Shown piece by piece: positions 1 through 14,706 of a stretch of DNA of 64,000 bases. The first letter of the stretch is position 1; each line of letters starts with the position of its first letter. A program made the position numbers and the translations under genes. This DNA comes from Osedax fenrisi (lineage: Eukaryota > Annelida > Polychaeta > Sabellida > Siboglinidae), in contig OZ025240.1 in assembly GCA_964019155.1 (NCBI GenBank), positions 18,463,521-18,527,520 of the forward strand. The letters are read 5' to 3'. A model generated the notes under the pieces. That model searched no databases and was not told the DNA's origin. It worked only from the letters and a program-made list of their open reading frames with translations.

Positions 1-62
1 TGGCACTGGATGCGGGTTCAAGAGGTTACCGATTCGTTTATACACATACACACACATATATA

Positions 63-101
<39 letters not shown>

Positions 102-287
102 TTATTATTATTACAAGTATTAACTACGGTTATTGATTCCATTGTCCAGTGTTATTAGTGGTGTTTTTATTTACATTACTTTGACATCATCGACTAAATT
201 CTAATACATATTTATGTATAGATTAATAACTAGGATATCAATATTTAATCATTCGAATTTTTAATTTAAATAATACCAATATCAATT

Positions 288-339
<52 letters not shown>

Positions 340-3089
340 CTAATATTATGTACATGTCACATGATTACAATAAACAATTATTTTATAGACTTTATAGACA
401 TTATATATAATAATCGCATAATTTAATATCACAGATATTTACGTATGTCATACATATATGCCAATAGATATAACTATAGTTAAATAGGGGAGGGAAGGGG
501 GACCCCCTTTATGGGGTAGTGGCCGAGGACGTAGTATACTGTATACTATAGTGGCCGTTTTAATTAACGCTTAAATGGTGTTTGATAGGATACAAAGTTA
601 TATATAAAATATTTAGATAACCAAATTTCTATAATATATAGTACATTTTTTTTTTAAATAATTAATTAATTACTATAATTTATTACATAAAAATTTTATG
701 TTACATTTTGATAAAAACATGAATATATATTTATGCTTATTTATGTTTAATAGTATGTGCATATATAATTACATTATTGAATCAAATAAGGTTTGTATGC
801 ATCATAAATATAATTAACAAAATATAAATCGAATACATTACGAAATACCTATCGCATTTTCTGGTACTAGCGGTCACTACTACGGCCTTGTCTTATTTTA
901 GTGCTTTTTGTAATGACTAATCAAACGTTTATATTATTAGGTTAAACACTTTATATATAAAAGTGAAATCACAGTATTCTAGAATAATATGATTTCTAGT
1001 TAATTCAAAAAAATAAGAGCCTAAAATTCAGTATTTATCGATATATTAGAAATCTTCTGAGGCATATTAATTATCGGTCACTACTTCCTTCCCTCTCCTA
1101 ATAGGTATTAATAATTATATTTCTGTATATATTATGTATATAAACCTACATGTCTATGAATTAAATATATAGGGTTATAATGTTAATATTACTAATAGTA
1201 CATGTAAACTCAATACAAACATTAGTGACACGCATAGGCATGTTTATATTACATTTATCGTCTGCGAGCGATATATAATTAACAATATTGAATTTTAGAC
1301 TTTGACGAATTCTGCGTTCATTGGAATAATCGTAGGTCTTTGTACCGCCTTCCCTATACTGATCTTCGCTACTATGAACATAATAGTGGCTCTGATCGCA
1401 TTGATGACGATTATCTTCATTACATTCTCCGTTATCGCTATGATTCCTATCATAGGCTGGAAACTTGGGGTTTGTACTCATAACTTAATGACACCAATAT
1501 ATATATATATATATATACATATGATTATTTGAATAGATATTATATTACACTCAAGTATATATATATATATATATATATATATAAGTATACTTGAGTGTAT
1601 ATTGATATTATTTCGTATACAACGGAAATACGCATACACGAATAATAATATATGTTTGACCTGACATTTCTATATTGCCGTGTATACCCGGTATATATTA
1701 TATGATTTAATACTGTATTATATATAAATATTAGCATACTAGATATTAAAAGTGGAGTTTATTTCAGGTATTGGAGAGTTTAAATCTAGTATTGTTAGTC
1801 GGGCTGGCGGTCGAGTTCGTTATACATCTGTCGGAGGCATACGCTAGGTCTGAGAAAACTGACCGACTAGGAAGGACCGAAGATGTCCTCGCAGGTTGTA
1901 CCATCACTACCACCATTATAGTGATGGTGGTAGTGATATACCACCATCACCATTATTATATTATTGGAATAGCCATCACTTAACTAAACTTTCTAATGTC
2001 GGTGGTATCAAATATAACATACCCATGTATACATATACTATAGTAAACTGCCTGTGTGGCTCAGTGGCTAAGGCGTCAGACACACAAGCAGTAGGACACG
2101 GGTTCGACCCTCGTCCGGACCATTAATTAATTTTATAAAATGGGTCTTAAAATATTATTTAGAAGTTATCTTGTATAATTGTGTATAAATAAATGATCGG
2201 CTCTCGTTAAAACCATGGATGCCTTAACATGAGAGCTGCTTCGAAGGGACATTAGAGCCATATATGGTTATAAGTGAAAACTTCATCTAAGTTCCTGGAT
2301 GGGATGAAAGGACTCCACCAAATAAAAATAACAATAACAATATACAGGCATACCAATATAAAAACGAGCCTATCTACTTATAATGCAACCAACACTCGGG
2401 CCTGCACGTAATACCCCTCCTATAGTCTTGTAACATTCCCCCTACACACATATGTACTACCCCGTCAACTCCAAACTTCAAGAAACTATTGAAAATGAAT
2501 TTACTAATACCATAACTTAACTTTAATTGATTACGTAAATATGTTGTTATTAACATATCTGAACCATGTATATATACATGTGTTGTTACAACCGTGCGTT
2601 TTGAAAAATTGTATCAATTACCAGAATTATAAATAATCTTATAATTCATACAGAATATTTATAATTCTATAGATATAATTAATAAATTTAATATACATTT
2701 TATATATGTATATTATATTAATTGAACTATAACTAATACCCTATTAATAACGTTCTCATCGCGAACACAGAGGTAGGCTTCTCAGTGCTATCCGGGGCTT
2801 TCTCTTCGCTAGGGGCCTCGTTCTTCCTGCTGCTCGCTAAGATACTGTTCCTGGTCGAGTTCGGGGTGTTCATGTTCTGTACGGTGGGCATCTCCATCGT
2901 GTATTCGCTGTTGTTCTTCACCACTATTCTAGGTTAGCGGCGCACTACCATAGTGCTACGTGTGTATTGTGTGGGTGTGTGCTTGTATTGCTTACTATCA
3001 TGTCAATATTTTAGTCTGAATATATATATATACAATTTATACAATATATATGTATATATATATAATTCAGAATTTGGTATAAGAACCCG

Positions 3090-3122
<33 letters not shown>

Positions 3123-3875
3123 GGTATTACGTGTATATACGGGTTCTTATACCAAATTCTGAATTATATATATATATATATATATATATATGCATATATA
3201 TATATACCATGGTATAATAGTAAATGACATTTAAACTCTAGTATTGTAGATATATAGCTCTTGCTATGGAACTATTGTACCGCGGTATATTAAATATAAT
3301 TAGAACTAAACCCCCCCCCAGGTTTTATAGGTCCCGAGGGCAACTTCGGCAATCTGAACTCCATCAATACGTGGATCCATCGGTTCCAGTTCAATCGGAG
3401 GATGCAGAAAATAGAGGTCAGTCTATTTATAGCGCTAACATTGAATTATATATATTATATATATATAGGGGTGCTACAACAGGGGGGACGGAGGGATATA
3501 TCCCCCACTTTAAAATCTAGTGGAACCTCCTATGTATTAGTCCCCCACGTTTAACACAACTTTTATTTTTACTGGTTGGTATCCCCTACATACAAAATAG
3601 TTCCAGCGCCCCTAGCTATATAAAAGATACGTTTACCATTATAATAAAGAGTGTAACTTCAAATGGTACACTGTCGGTGACAACTATTGTACCTTTTATT
3701 TCGATTAGCCGTACCTTAATTTCTAATCGATACCTATACTGAATACTGTACGTAACGCACGCAGATGGATAATCTAAAAAGAGATAAGCTGAACGACGTG
3801 AAACCGACAACGTCGAACACGAGCGCCAAGCATAAGGTCGTCATAACCGACAATGTTCAAGTATTCGTACGCTGA
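1..3875 (+). CDS. DISP: Dispatched-like RND transporter, C-terminal part (5' end outside window)
   Basis: Dispatched proteins are 12-TM RND-family exporters that release cholesterol-modified Hedgehog from the plasma membrane. Exons read here: 1-24 (end of an exon), 1299-1469, 1768-1894, 2771-2932, 3322-3416 and 3765-3875 (TGA). All junctions are GT..AG and all phases agree (0,0,1,1,0), giving 229 residues. Exon 2 holds a hydrophobic TM stretch ending in IIGWKLG; exon 3 continues with VLESLNLVLLVGLAVEFVIH, the characteristic Dispatched TM segment with its acidic residue. Exon 4 (EVGFSVLSGAFSSLGASFF, then KILFLVEFGVFMF) gives further C-terminal TM helices. The tail is short, basic and polar and ends in VQVFVR. 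Patched and NPC1 have a related fold, but the GWKLG-ESLNLVLLVGLAVE pattern favours Dispatched. The extracellular and N-terminal half is not in the window, so orthology (DISP1 or another paralogue) is open. Confidence 0.85.
1547..1602. repeat. Hairpin in a Dispatched intron
   Basis: ACACTCAAGTATA on the left is matched by TATACTTGAGTGT on the right, separated by (TA)n. It lies in the intron between exons 1299-1469 and 1768-1894. Confidence 0.6.
2047..2342 (+). mobile_element. tRNA-derived SINE, copy 1
   Basis: The head resembles a tRNA promoter: A box TGGCTCAGTGG and B box GGTTCGACCC about 40 bp later. An unrelated body follows with the conserved stretch CTTCGAAGGGACATTAGAGC, then an AATAACAAT-type tail. 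The same head and body recur near 4.06, 13.4 and 56.0 kb, which identifies a SINE family rather than a functional tRNA. It sits in a Dispatched intron. Confidence 0.85.
3062..3167. repeat. Long hairpin in a Dispatched intron
   Basis: Near-perfect inverted repeat with arms of about 30 bp (starting ATAATTCAGAATTTGGTATA) around an AT core. It lies between Dispatched exons 4 and 5 (counting the partial first exon). It looks like a foldback element or small MITE; no target duplication is obvious. Confidence 0.7.
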
Positions 3876-4059
3876 CAGAGAGATCAAGATAGCTCACGCC
3901 CACCGCCAACCTTACACGTTACCTACGCCTAATTAGGTGTTAATTAATGAAATATATTTAGGGGATTTTATAAAATAGCATCACTCAATTAATTTAATAA
4001 TAAATATATAAAATCATATACATCTTTATTTATATACATATATATATATATATATATGT

Positions 4060-4343
4060 AACTGAATATGTGGCTCAGTTGGCTAAGGAATCAGACAACC
4101 AAGCAGTAGGACGCGAGTACGAGCCCCGTTAGGGTCATTACAATAAGTATTCAAATATTATTTAGAAGTGATATTATGTAATTGTGTATACATATATGTA
4201 TGATCGGATCTCGTTAAAACCATAGAGTCGTTAACATGATAGCTGCTTCGAAGGGACATTAGAGCCATATATGGTTATAAGTGAAAACGTCATCTAAATT
4301 CCTGGATGGGATGAAAGGTCTCCACCAAATTAAGAATAACAAC
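4060..4343 (+). mobile_element. tRNA-derived SINE, copy 2
   Basis: Same family as the copy at 2047: tRNA-like head (TGTGGCTCAGTTGG), the body with CTTCGAAGGGACATTAGAGC, and an AATAACAAC tail. The B box is degraded. It lies just downstream of the Dispatched stop. Confidence 0.8.
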
Positions 4344-5086
4344 ATAATATATATGTGTTTGTAAGGTATACCTTTAACTTTAGATTTAAACACTCTTTTA
4401 GACGGGAATATATATTCCATATATATATATATGTAAACATCCTTGATTATAGAGGTTTGCATATTTGAATTTTTCATATCCTTTCATATATAAAATATTG
4501 AATATATCTGAATTTAATGTATACTATCATATTATTTAGTTCTCTAGAGTTTGTCATAACTATATATTCATATTAATGCATACGTTTTTATCCGCATTGA
4601 TTACTGCTCCTCAATAGGGTATACCATATAATTAGTATACTAATAATAAAACCTACTAACTATTCTCTCGGCCAGCACTTCGTTATCACTCATCCGCACC
4701 ATACACCTCTTACATATATTATGTTTTATTAATTGCTATAGGATTTTTTTATATATAAAGGATATTATCAAATTATTTATGAATGTTTCACTCATTTCAT
4801 AAATCTATAATCGTTTTTATATCTTGTATCCGCTAGAGTTGAATATTTCAATTAATTTTGAATACGATAGTCTTACAGCTTAATTACACAATAATTGTAT
4901 AAAGATAACAATTCTTTTATTATTTCAAATATAGGTGTAAAGTAGTATATAATATACATACTTCTATTTAAATTATTGATAACAAATGGGAAATAAAAAT
5001 AACTAATGGTATGATAGTTTATTAAATATTAATTAATAATTTGTATATGGAATTTCTATAATAAGTAGGAAGTATAGTGGAGAGCG

Positions 5087-5666
5087 GGGTAGGTGCATCT
5101 AAATTATTTCTGCTCTTAATAAATATCTTAATGTAATTTTAATACATGTATATACACCTATATTTAGCATTATTATAACATCTCAACAATTATTTAATTT
5201 AACTATTTAAAGTATTATTTAATTATTGAACTTTTATGAAAAACTCGTTGGGACAGTAAGTTTAAATTTGATATTATTAATATATTTTGTAATAACATAG
5301 AATTATTAATAGTATATAAATAAAGTATATGTAATATACTATAAAATAAAACATTCACAAATTAATTAACTTACTTTATTAATATATTCGTGATATGGGC
5401 CAGGTTGACCATAATAAAACGGGGCAGGTTGATCATATGGTCAAAATAAGCCTTTCTAACGGGGCAGTTTGAGCCAAATTAAACAAAAATAATTATGTAA
5501 TTATATAATTAATTATTTATAATTACATTGATTTATAAATGTTATTTATTGGTAATAAACTATATTTAGCTTATGTAGCCTACTTTATTTTATTAAAATA
5601 TATTAATAAAATTACTAAATAAATGTGTTTTTATAAAAAACTGCCTCAACCTACCCCGCTCTCCCC
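5087..5666. mobile_element. Non-autonomous TIR element with TA target duplication (GGGGCAGGTTGA type)
   Basis: The ends are inverted copies: GTGGAGAGCGGGGTAGGT on the left, and on the right the reverse complement of GGGGAGAGCGGGGTAGGT. TA flanks both sides. Internal blocks at 5.39-5.48 kb repeat GGGCAGGTTGA-like motifs. There is no coding capacity. The TA duplication suggests Tc1/mariner-type mobilisation (inference). Confidence 0.75.
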
Positions 5667-6198
5667 TATTACATACTGACTAAAAGAACACTAATAATAC
5701 ATATTTCCAGTGATGGGCAGGGTCGCGATCATTGATCGGCAATCCGATACGGATATATTAAGAAAGAGCGGATCGGGATCTAAATCGGCAAAGAATCGGG
5801 TAATGAATGGATGATCGGGATCGGGCCGCCGATACAGAAAAAATAATAGGTGCACATCATTGCATATATTGTAATATTATTATATGTATTTATAAGAATA
5901 TTAACATGTATTATCATTTTGTAATTTTTTTCAAGGTATTGAAGTACGGTTAAATACCACGGTAACGTGGTATTTAAATAATAATTGTTATTTTTACAAT
6001 AATATATGATGGTTCTATAGAATTTAATCAATTGATATTGATAGCATATAAGTAAACCACAGAGTTTGACTCAACGTGCATTGTACTTGTTGAGTCCATT
6101 GTACGACGTACAATGTACGTCGTATAATGAGTAGATATTTGTATCCAATTCAATGCATTTATATAAATAAATTATATATTAATTCACTATATCATATA

Positions 6199-7135
6199 GG
6201 GGAAAGTCTCCGATTACCGACCCCTAAATGATTATTTGTAATAACTTATTCAATATTAAATATATTTATTTGAAATTTTGTAATTAGGGTAATATTATGG
6301 CAATGTATAATGTGGCTATTTTAAATGTTGGATATAATTATATTTACAAGAATAAACAGGGGGTCGGTAATCGGATACATGTGCCTAATACCGACCCCCT
6401 ACAATAATCGTGGTTCAAATAATTGTAGTATTATAATATCCAATAAAAATAGTAGATATACATAAATATAATTAATTATAACATATGTTATATGCATATG
6501 CACCCAATTTATTTTTTATTTAATTTATGTTTTAATAGTAATATTAAATTTAAATTTAAACTCTATAGTAATTATATTAAAATAGTGTATATTATTATTT
6601 AATATTTATTTATTAATCCGTATGTATATAATCAACTGGAATCATTAATCCTAAATCTATATCAATTATACACAAACAACTTACGATATATTTTAAAGTA
6701 AAATACGGATCTATTTTGATTGGATATTATAAATTATAAATAGTATGTATTAGGGTAATTTAGGGGGTCGGTAATAAGAAAATCATATGGGTTGCTATAA
6801 TTAAGATATATTGGTTAATTGTTATTCAAATTAAATTATTTTGATAATAGTTAAAAAATTGTATTGGTCTACAATATTATATACAGTATACATTTTTCTT
6901 TTAATTAATAAAGTATTTACAATGATTTAAAAATAATTATTATTCAAATATTTAAATAGTAAAAACAGAATATTACATTTGATCAAATAACAATTGTAGG
7001 ATTAAATATTTTTTAAAACAAAATACTTATTCTTATTTATCATTAAATTACTAACAGTTCATGTATATATAATTTTTCGATATCTCTTATAGTTACTGAG
7101 ATACGAGAGGGGGTCGGTAATCGGGGACTTTCCCC
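6199..7135. mobile_element. Non-autonomous TIR element (GGTCGGTAATCGG type), copy 1
   Basis: The left end GGGGAAAGTCTCCGATTACC is matched in inverse orientation by the right end (GGTAATCGGGGACTTTCCCC). The motif GGGGGTCGGTAATCGG and its complement recur internally near 6.36, 6.39 and 6.76 kb. The left flank is TA; the right flank is TG, perhaps a mutated duplication. Otherwise AT-rich and non-coding. Confidence 0.75.
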
Positions 7136-8355
7136 TGGTCTATAATATAGACTCTATATCATATATGATGTAGGACATGCATTCAATAAATGCATTTAAT
7201 TCAATGGACTAATTATTGAAATACAGTACAATATATTAATAATAAATACTATTTACAATTATTAACAATTTATATTACATATAAGTACACACTATATTAC
7301 CTATAGATTTTATATATATATATACGACTTATATTACCTATAGCCTATAGGTATTATACCTACTTATATATTGTTTCGAATTATGAAATAAAATCGTATT
7401 AATTAAATATATAAATAATATTTGGATCGGTATCGGGTAAGAAACTTAAGATCGGGAACGGTATCGGGAATTAATCTAGTAACGAATGGAGGATCGGAAT
7501 CGGGAAAAGATCGCATAAGAGAATAAATATAGGATCGGGGAAAAAGTAAATGATGGGAAAAAGCCAGTGATGGGTACCGATCCAGGAACCTACAGATCGA
7601 TACCCATCACTATTAATACAAAATATTTAGTTATTTATAATATAATGATGTTATGTAAAGTATTATCTATATAATTACATAATCCCACTAGATTATATGA
7701 TTAAACAAATGTAAATTTCATTAACTTTATATAATATATAAAAATATGTAATCAATAAATTGTATTTCAATTATACTTTCGGCGAATTGGAATTTAATAT
7801 ATTAATATTTATTAGAATAATGTTTTCCTATATATTTCCTATAACAATTATACGCGTATAAACAATGTATAACTACAATATATGTATCTATACATTACAT
7901 TGGCACAGTAAATTTAAGATAGTTTCATTTATACTATAGTACTATATATATTATTATACTCGTATACGAATTTCCTAATGAAACATAACTAAATACATTT
8001 AATAAATACAGTCATAAATACTACAATAGAAATAACGGAGTCAAATATTACGTTAAATCTCTAACGACCAAATAAAGTGATAATCTCTGCAATATTTAAA
8101 TAATAATAATAATAACATTAAATAATATAATTATCGTGCGCTCGAATGTTAATCACAGATAAACTTGACTATAATGGCTATATTACGACACATTGTACAA
8201 TGTACATTAATATACACTGCATAATTATACACATAGTATGTCATAAACGATGAGTGTATCCCTACACATATGTTATCATACTATAGTATGGCAACTCACA
8301 CACACACGCACACACACATACACACACACATACGCACACACGCACGAGTTTGGAG

Positions 8356-8610
8356 TTACGTTGCGCGGCCCTGAAGCAGAGCTTTGAAGTAGAACACCGA
8401 AGTCCCTTTCACGTTCTCCGTTATGCAGTGTTCTAGTGATGAGTCATTCATGTCCTTGAATACGTCCTTCAGCGACGTCATTCTCTTCTGGTGTACATCA
8501 ATAATCTCACATTAATATTTGTACAGTCAATGTATTATACAATAGCGAAATTTAAACATAATTAATAATATACTATCTACAATAGTATATATACTATTTT
8601 TACATATATG

Positions 8611-8646
<36 letters not shown>

Positions 8647-9252
8647 TATATTGTGATATTATAACAGATTTAATTGTTGTTAACATGATAAGTGTTGAAT
8701 CAACAATTAATATCAATAATTCAACGTTAATGAAAATAACTTTAATTAATATAGTTGATTATAAAAATATTAATTAATTAAAATTAATTTATAAAATAAA
8801 TTATAATACATAATGTTATCATATATATATGGGAAAGTCTCCTATTACCAACCCCTAAATGATTATGTGTAATAAATTATTACATATATTTATTTTAAAT
8901 TTTAAATTTAGGGTAATATTATGGCAATGAATAATGTGTCTCTTTTAAATTGTTGATATAATTATATTGACAATAATAAACAGGGGGGTCGGTAATTGTA
9001 TACTTGTGCCTAATAACGACCATCTTCTCCAATTACCGACCCCCTAAAATACTAATGGTAGAAATAATTGTAGTATTATAATATTCAATCAAAAGTGCAA
9101 ACATAAATAGATTTAATGAATTACAAAACGCATGCATTTATTTATTATTGAATATATATTTTAATATTAATATTAAATTTAAACTTTATAGTTATTATAT
9201 TAAAATAGTGTATATTATTATTTAATATTTATTTATTAATAAATATGTATAC

Positions 9253-9294
<42 letters not shown>

Positions 9295-10397
9295 CCACTG
9301 TAAGCATGTATCCTTAATATATATATTAATGATACATAAATAACTTAAGACACATTTTAAAATAAAACTAATATATATTTTTATTGGATATTATAAATCA
9401 CATGGGGTCGGTATTAGGGTAATGTAGGGGTATGAAAACCATATGGCATGCTATAATTAAGATATATTTTATAATAGTTATTAAAATTAAATTAGTTTTA
9501 TAATGTAAGATGTACCTATAGGTACATCCTACATATATATATATATACACATTTAATTGATTTACAATATTAAACATAGAATTATGTTGTCTTTTAATTA
9601 ATAATTATAAACATATTAATAAACATTAATAACATAAACATTATAATATATACATAAAATATATTTACAATAAATTACAAAAATGCATTATTCAAATTAA
9701 AAAAAAAAATAAAACCAGAATATTACATTTTATCAATATTACAATTATAGGATTGAATCAAAATACATTAAAATATTTATATGATAATTACATTACTAAT
9801 ATTGTATGTATATATAATTTGTTGATATATCTTATAATTACTGAGATACCAGAGGGGTCGATAATTTTAGAATTTACCAAAACTATCGCTGACATATATT
9901 AGCGCCTCTTCACCCGTATTACATAACATTACATAAGTGCGGACTTACCCCGAAGTGTGTGAGCAGTATGTAGGCGAGAAGTTTGTAGTCGTCAGGGTTA
10001 TTAGTGGCGTCCATCAGAAGACAACAGGCGAAACGTACGGGGTGGCAGATACATTTCACTAGTGGGGGAGGGTAGTGTGCGTTGGGTAGAGGTAGGTAGC
10101 GGGTAGATGTAGGTTTGGTTACCGGGTTATGGTAAATGTAGGTTAGTTGTGGTCGAGATGGGACAACGATTAAAAATAAATATATTTAGAGTAGTACATT
10201 TAAATGTGAAAATGGATATTGGATTTTATACAAATTTGTTTGAAGTTTAAGGGAGTACAAGTAATCAGTGTATTTGTATATATATGTGTGTGTATGTGTG
10301 TATGTGTGTGTGTGGATATTTGTATGTGTGTATGTGTTTGTATATATATATATATATATATACGACTGTACGATATGTACAACGTATACATTGTACA

Positions 10398-10483
<86 letters not shown>

Positions 10484-11946
10484 ATAACGTTGCATATGTG
10501 TAGGACTATGAATTGATGAATAAAGTAATCATTGGTATTAATAATTATTTAAATTTAGCATATTTATGAAAGTCTAAGCAGTAAAATCGTCCATTTACCA
10601 AAACTTTTATAATTAAATTTATAGTTAATAATAATTATTATTAATTATAATTAATAACAAACCGATATTAATATAATCATCACTGTCTGATGTAGATTCG
10701 AGAATATTAACTAGACCGTCTTCATTCTCCTAAAGAATTATAAAGGTATATATATATTATATATCGTAACATATTATTGTATATGATTCTACATTAATAA
10801 AATAATATAACTATGTAAATAGTATGTTAACTATATACCTATAGATCTATGGTTAACACTAGATAATAATATAATTACCACGCATTCAATAGATCAGTAA
10901 TAGGTCACTACCCTATTGCCAACAAATGTGCACTACCCTATTACCACTCTGTTAAACATGTTGGTAATAGGCAGTAACCTATTTCCATTATGGGACATGT
11001 TAAGATAGGTTATTCAGCGTTGTGGTTATAGGTTATTGTTTTATACTGAAGTGTAATTAAAACATACCACTTAGGAATAGTATCCATGACCAAGTCAACG
11101 AATGCACTACACTTAATGACATAGTACACAATGTGTACATAAAGTATACTTTTAAGTATACTTTATAGTACTAAGATAAACGTGTAGAAAATATAACCCT
11201 AATATGGTAAACTTTCTAGCAAATATTTCCGGAATTAATGTCCGGAAATGTTTGCTAGAAAATCACTTTCTAGCAAACATTTCCGGGCATTATTTCCCTG
11301 AAATATTGGTAGTGGAATACCCCCTAACACAGCCTACTGTAATGCGTAATATAGTATAGTATACGATAGTATATACTATACTATTCACAGTTATACACGC
11401 CCGACACAACGCATAACGCGTTAGTTCGGGTACAAGCGCACCTACAGACTATTACGTAATACAGCCTATTACGTAATACAACCTATTACGTAATGACAAC
11501 CTTATCGAATTCAGTGAATATCAGACATATTTGAGCGAGAGTTCTCTGACATAGAATGTAGGTCAGCACTTCTAAATCGATGTCACCTTTCTGTAAACAG
11601 ACGTCACCACGTGTCAACATACATGTCACGTGTTAACATGCGTGTCACGTGATCACGTGTTAATAATAATATGTGTTTTCATATGCGCTGAATACTATAT
11701 AGGAAGTATATATACTATAGTATACTATATATATATATATATATGGAAATATAGCCTACTATATATAGTATAGTATAGTATAGTATATATTGTATAGTAC
11801 TCTACAGAGTATACGTTATAACGCCTCCTGTATAATCCTATATATGATGATTTTATACTATATTGTTTATATATATATAAAATCTATAGATTTTACTTTT
11901 CATATAAGTACGCTATTCCATTCATATATATGTGTATGTTTGTTTG

Positions 11947-12018
<72 letters not shown>

Positions 12019-12961
12019 ACATATATTAAATTATATATATAATACAATTCTTTATTTATTTAGTATTTTTGTATGATATATGAATCATATTATTATATAT
12101 AATATGATACTAAAATACTTTAAGATAATAGAATATTATAATTTTTTAAATAATTCTATAAATATGATTAATATTTAATAACAAATAATACTATTGTTAA
12201 TATAATAATGTATTCCTATTTCATTTACACGTATGACATATATACCTTATAAGGCATACCCGGTGTATTTACAGGTGTGTGTGTGTGCATGCGCATACAC
12301 ACCTGTTTAACGAGACGCTTGCAGTCTATTTCCGCCATTCTTTTGAACGTTTTAGTCGTGTTATCCTTGCGGAAAAAAGATTGCAAAACTTGCGAGTGTT
12401 CGAACAGGTCCGATAGTTTCTGTCCGTAGAGTTTCAAGTAACAAGAAGACAACACGTCCAGGGTCTGCGATATTGTTCGGAAGTGTTGTTGTGGAACCGT
12501 TATAGGCTCGTTTAGGATATGGGCAATGTAGTACTCTAGTTAATATGGTACTATTGATCTACTATAGTAACATATATAATATACTATGCCGAGTTATTTA
12601 TAACTATATTATTATGATAATTAAGCTTATAAACTCTGTAGAGTAAACTAATATAGGATAAAACTATAATACTATACTTTCAGCTTAATAGAAAATAATT
12701 TAACTTTAATATTATAGATTACGTCTTTTCTAAAATGTTATACTAGCTATTATATATAATGCAGTGTTTGTTCGTCATGCAATATAATTATTGTATTTAA
12801 ATATTAATAGTATTAGTTAATATAGTAATTAATTTATTAGAAAATAAAATGATATATACAAGAATCACCTTTACAAAGAATGTAAACTAATACTATTACT
12901 ATTTAAATACAATTATTACATTTCATGACGAACAAACACTTCATTACCCTACCTATATGTA

Positions 12962-13029
<68 letters not shown>

Positions 13030-13662
13030 TTATACTCTATACTGTATAGTTTATATTATATACCCAGGACAGGTTTAAGCATACTATGGTGTCGGGGTAA
13101 TTACCCGATTAGCACCCCATCCTTAAGCTGTATCTGTATACAACCGATACAATACACATACACTCCCGAGTAACCTTTTTACTAGAAGTGACCACGATAA
13201 GGACCAGCACGTTGTGGAAGATACCGTACCTCTCTATGACCTCGTGAAGGTAGCGGGTGTGGAAGTCGGGTAGGTTGTGGTAGAAGAAAGATAGCAGGAA
13301 CGCGTTGTTCTCATTGGTCAGACTCTGTAAGTCTTTAGAAAGCTCCTGCAGAGTTTCATAAATGTATGTATATTGTTATTGTTACTGTTATGCTTATGCA
13401 TAACATCCCATCCTGGAACTTAGATGAAGTTTTCACTTATAACCATATATGGCTCTAATGTCCCTTCGAAGCCGCTCTTATGTTAAGGCATCAATGGTTT
13501 TAACGAGAGCCTCACATTTATTTATACACAATTATATAAGATCACTTCTAAATAATATTTTAAGAACCATTTTATAAAATTAATTAATGGTCAGGACGAT
13601 GCTCGAACTCGTGCCCTACTGCTTGTGTGTCTGACGCCTTAACCACTGAGCCAAACAGGCAG

Positions 13663-13710
<48 letters not shown>

Positions 13711-14667
13711 ATATGTCTACTGTGAATAAGTAACTTAATAATTTTAAATAAATAATTGAATTAGTGAGTTTAACATATGATTTTAATATTCGTAAGTATA
13801 TATTATAATGCGTTGTAATCCTTCATTGGATGACGTCTAGTGGTCTACCACTAGTGGTATAACCTTATAGTGGTATTTAACCTACCACTAGTGGTATAAC
13901 CTTATAGTGGTATAACCCTATAGTGGTATTACCCTACCACTAGTGGTATAACCCTATAGGGTTGATCTCTAATGGATAGTTTATTTCAGGTATGTGTATG
14001 TGTGAATTATTAAATGTGCATACGAATATATATATGATTGTAAGAGGAATGCATGACCTATATCTATTTCCAGTTTACAATTATAGTGTCGCATTATAAT
14101 TGGTCTAATTCTACGTTTACGTATGACATGCAGCATGACAACCTGGGTATGATGCAACAGTATTTTAGTATAATATACTCTACGAATAGTATTTTATGAA
14201 TGTAAATGTATATCTGTATTAATTGTTAAACGTGTTTTCAGTTGGTATTCGGTTAGTAAATATACTAGGTGGTTTGATTAGGTTATTATGATTCAGGTGT
14301 AACTGTATCATCATGTATTGTAGCTCTAGGTCATTCCTATAGGGGCATTATGGCCATCCCGTATTTAGTGCATACTCTATATAGATATATAAATATATAA
14401 TGTGTATCATTCCTCGCCAATAGTCAAGGAATAATAAGCTTAATCATAAACAAGCTAACTTGTAAACGTATTAATATGAAGTTATTTCCTAAATTTCACC
14501 GATCATAATTGTTTAAATAATCTATAGATTCTTATAAAAATATATTTGAAAAATGAATGAAATAGGCTTATAATCTCGATACACAGGACCTATATCATGG
14601 TTTATGTATAGGGTATAACATGTTTAATATGCTAACACATGTTTTAACATTACTGTAGACTACAGCA

Positions 14668-14706
<39 letters not shown>

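Larger units (their letters stand above)
3876..8355. other. Intergenic region between Dispatched and the annexin gene (convergent 3' ends)
   Basis: No coding exon could be supported. The region holds SINE copy 2, two TIR elements (5087-5666 and 6199-7135), and a short cluster of ATCGGG/GATCGG-rich sequence at 5.72-5.83 and 7.42-7.61 kb. The latter resembles the block at 37.82-37.99 kb and is probably another dispersed repeat. The two flanking genes end towards each other, so no promoter is expected here. Confidence 0.6.

Noticed and set aside
1161..1481. Minus-strand 106-aa frame
   Set aside because: Covers the Dispatched TM exon on the opposite strand; low-complexity polar sequence with no family resemblance.
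2049..2120. Functional tRNA gene
   Set aside because: The head cannot be folded by eye into a full cloverleaf with a paired acceptor stem, and it is fused to a body repeated elsewhere, so it is a SINE.
2733..2924. Minus-strand 63-aa frame
   Set aside because: Antisense shadow of the Dispatched exon 2771-2932, whose plus-strand translation matches the family.
10200..10516. Overlapping open frames of 60-94 aa rich in Tyr-Ile and Cys-Val
   Set aside because: They are translations of (TA)n and (GT)n microsatellites; the same holds for frames at 29000-29200, 33693-33935, 12925-13173 and 11790-12014.
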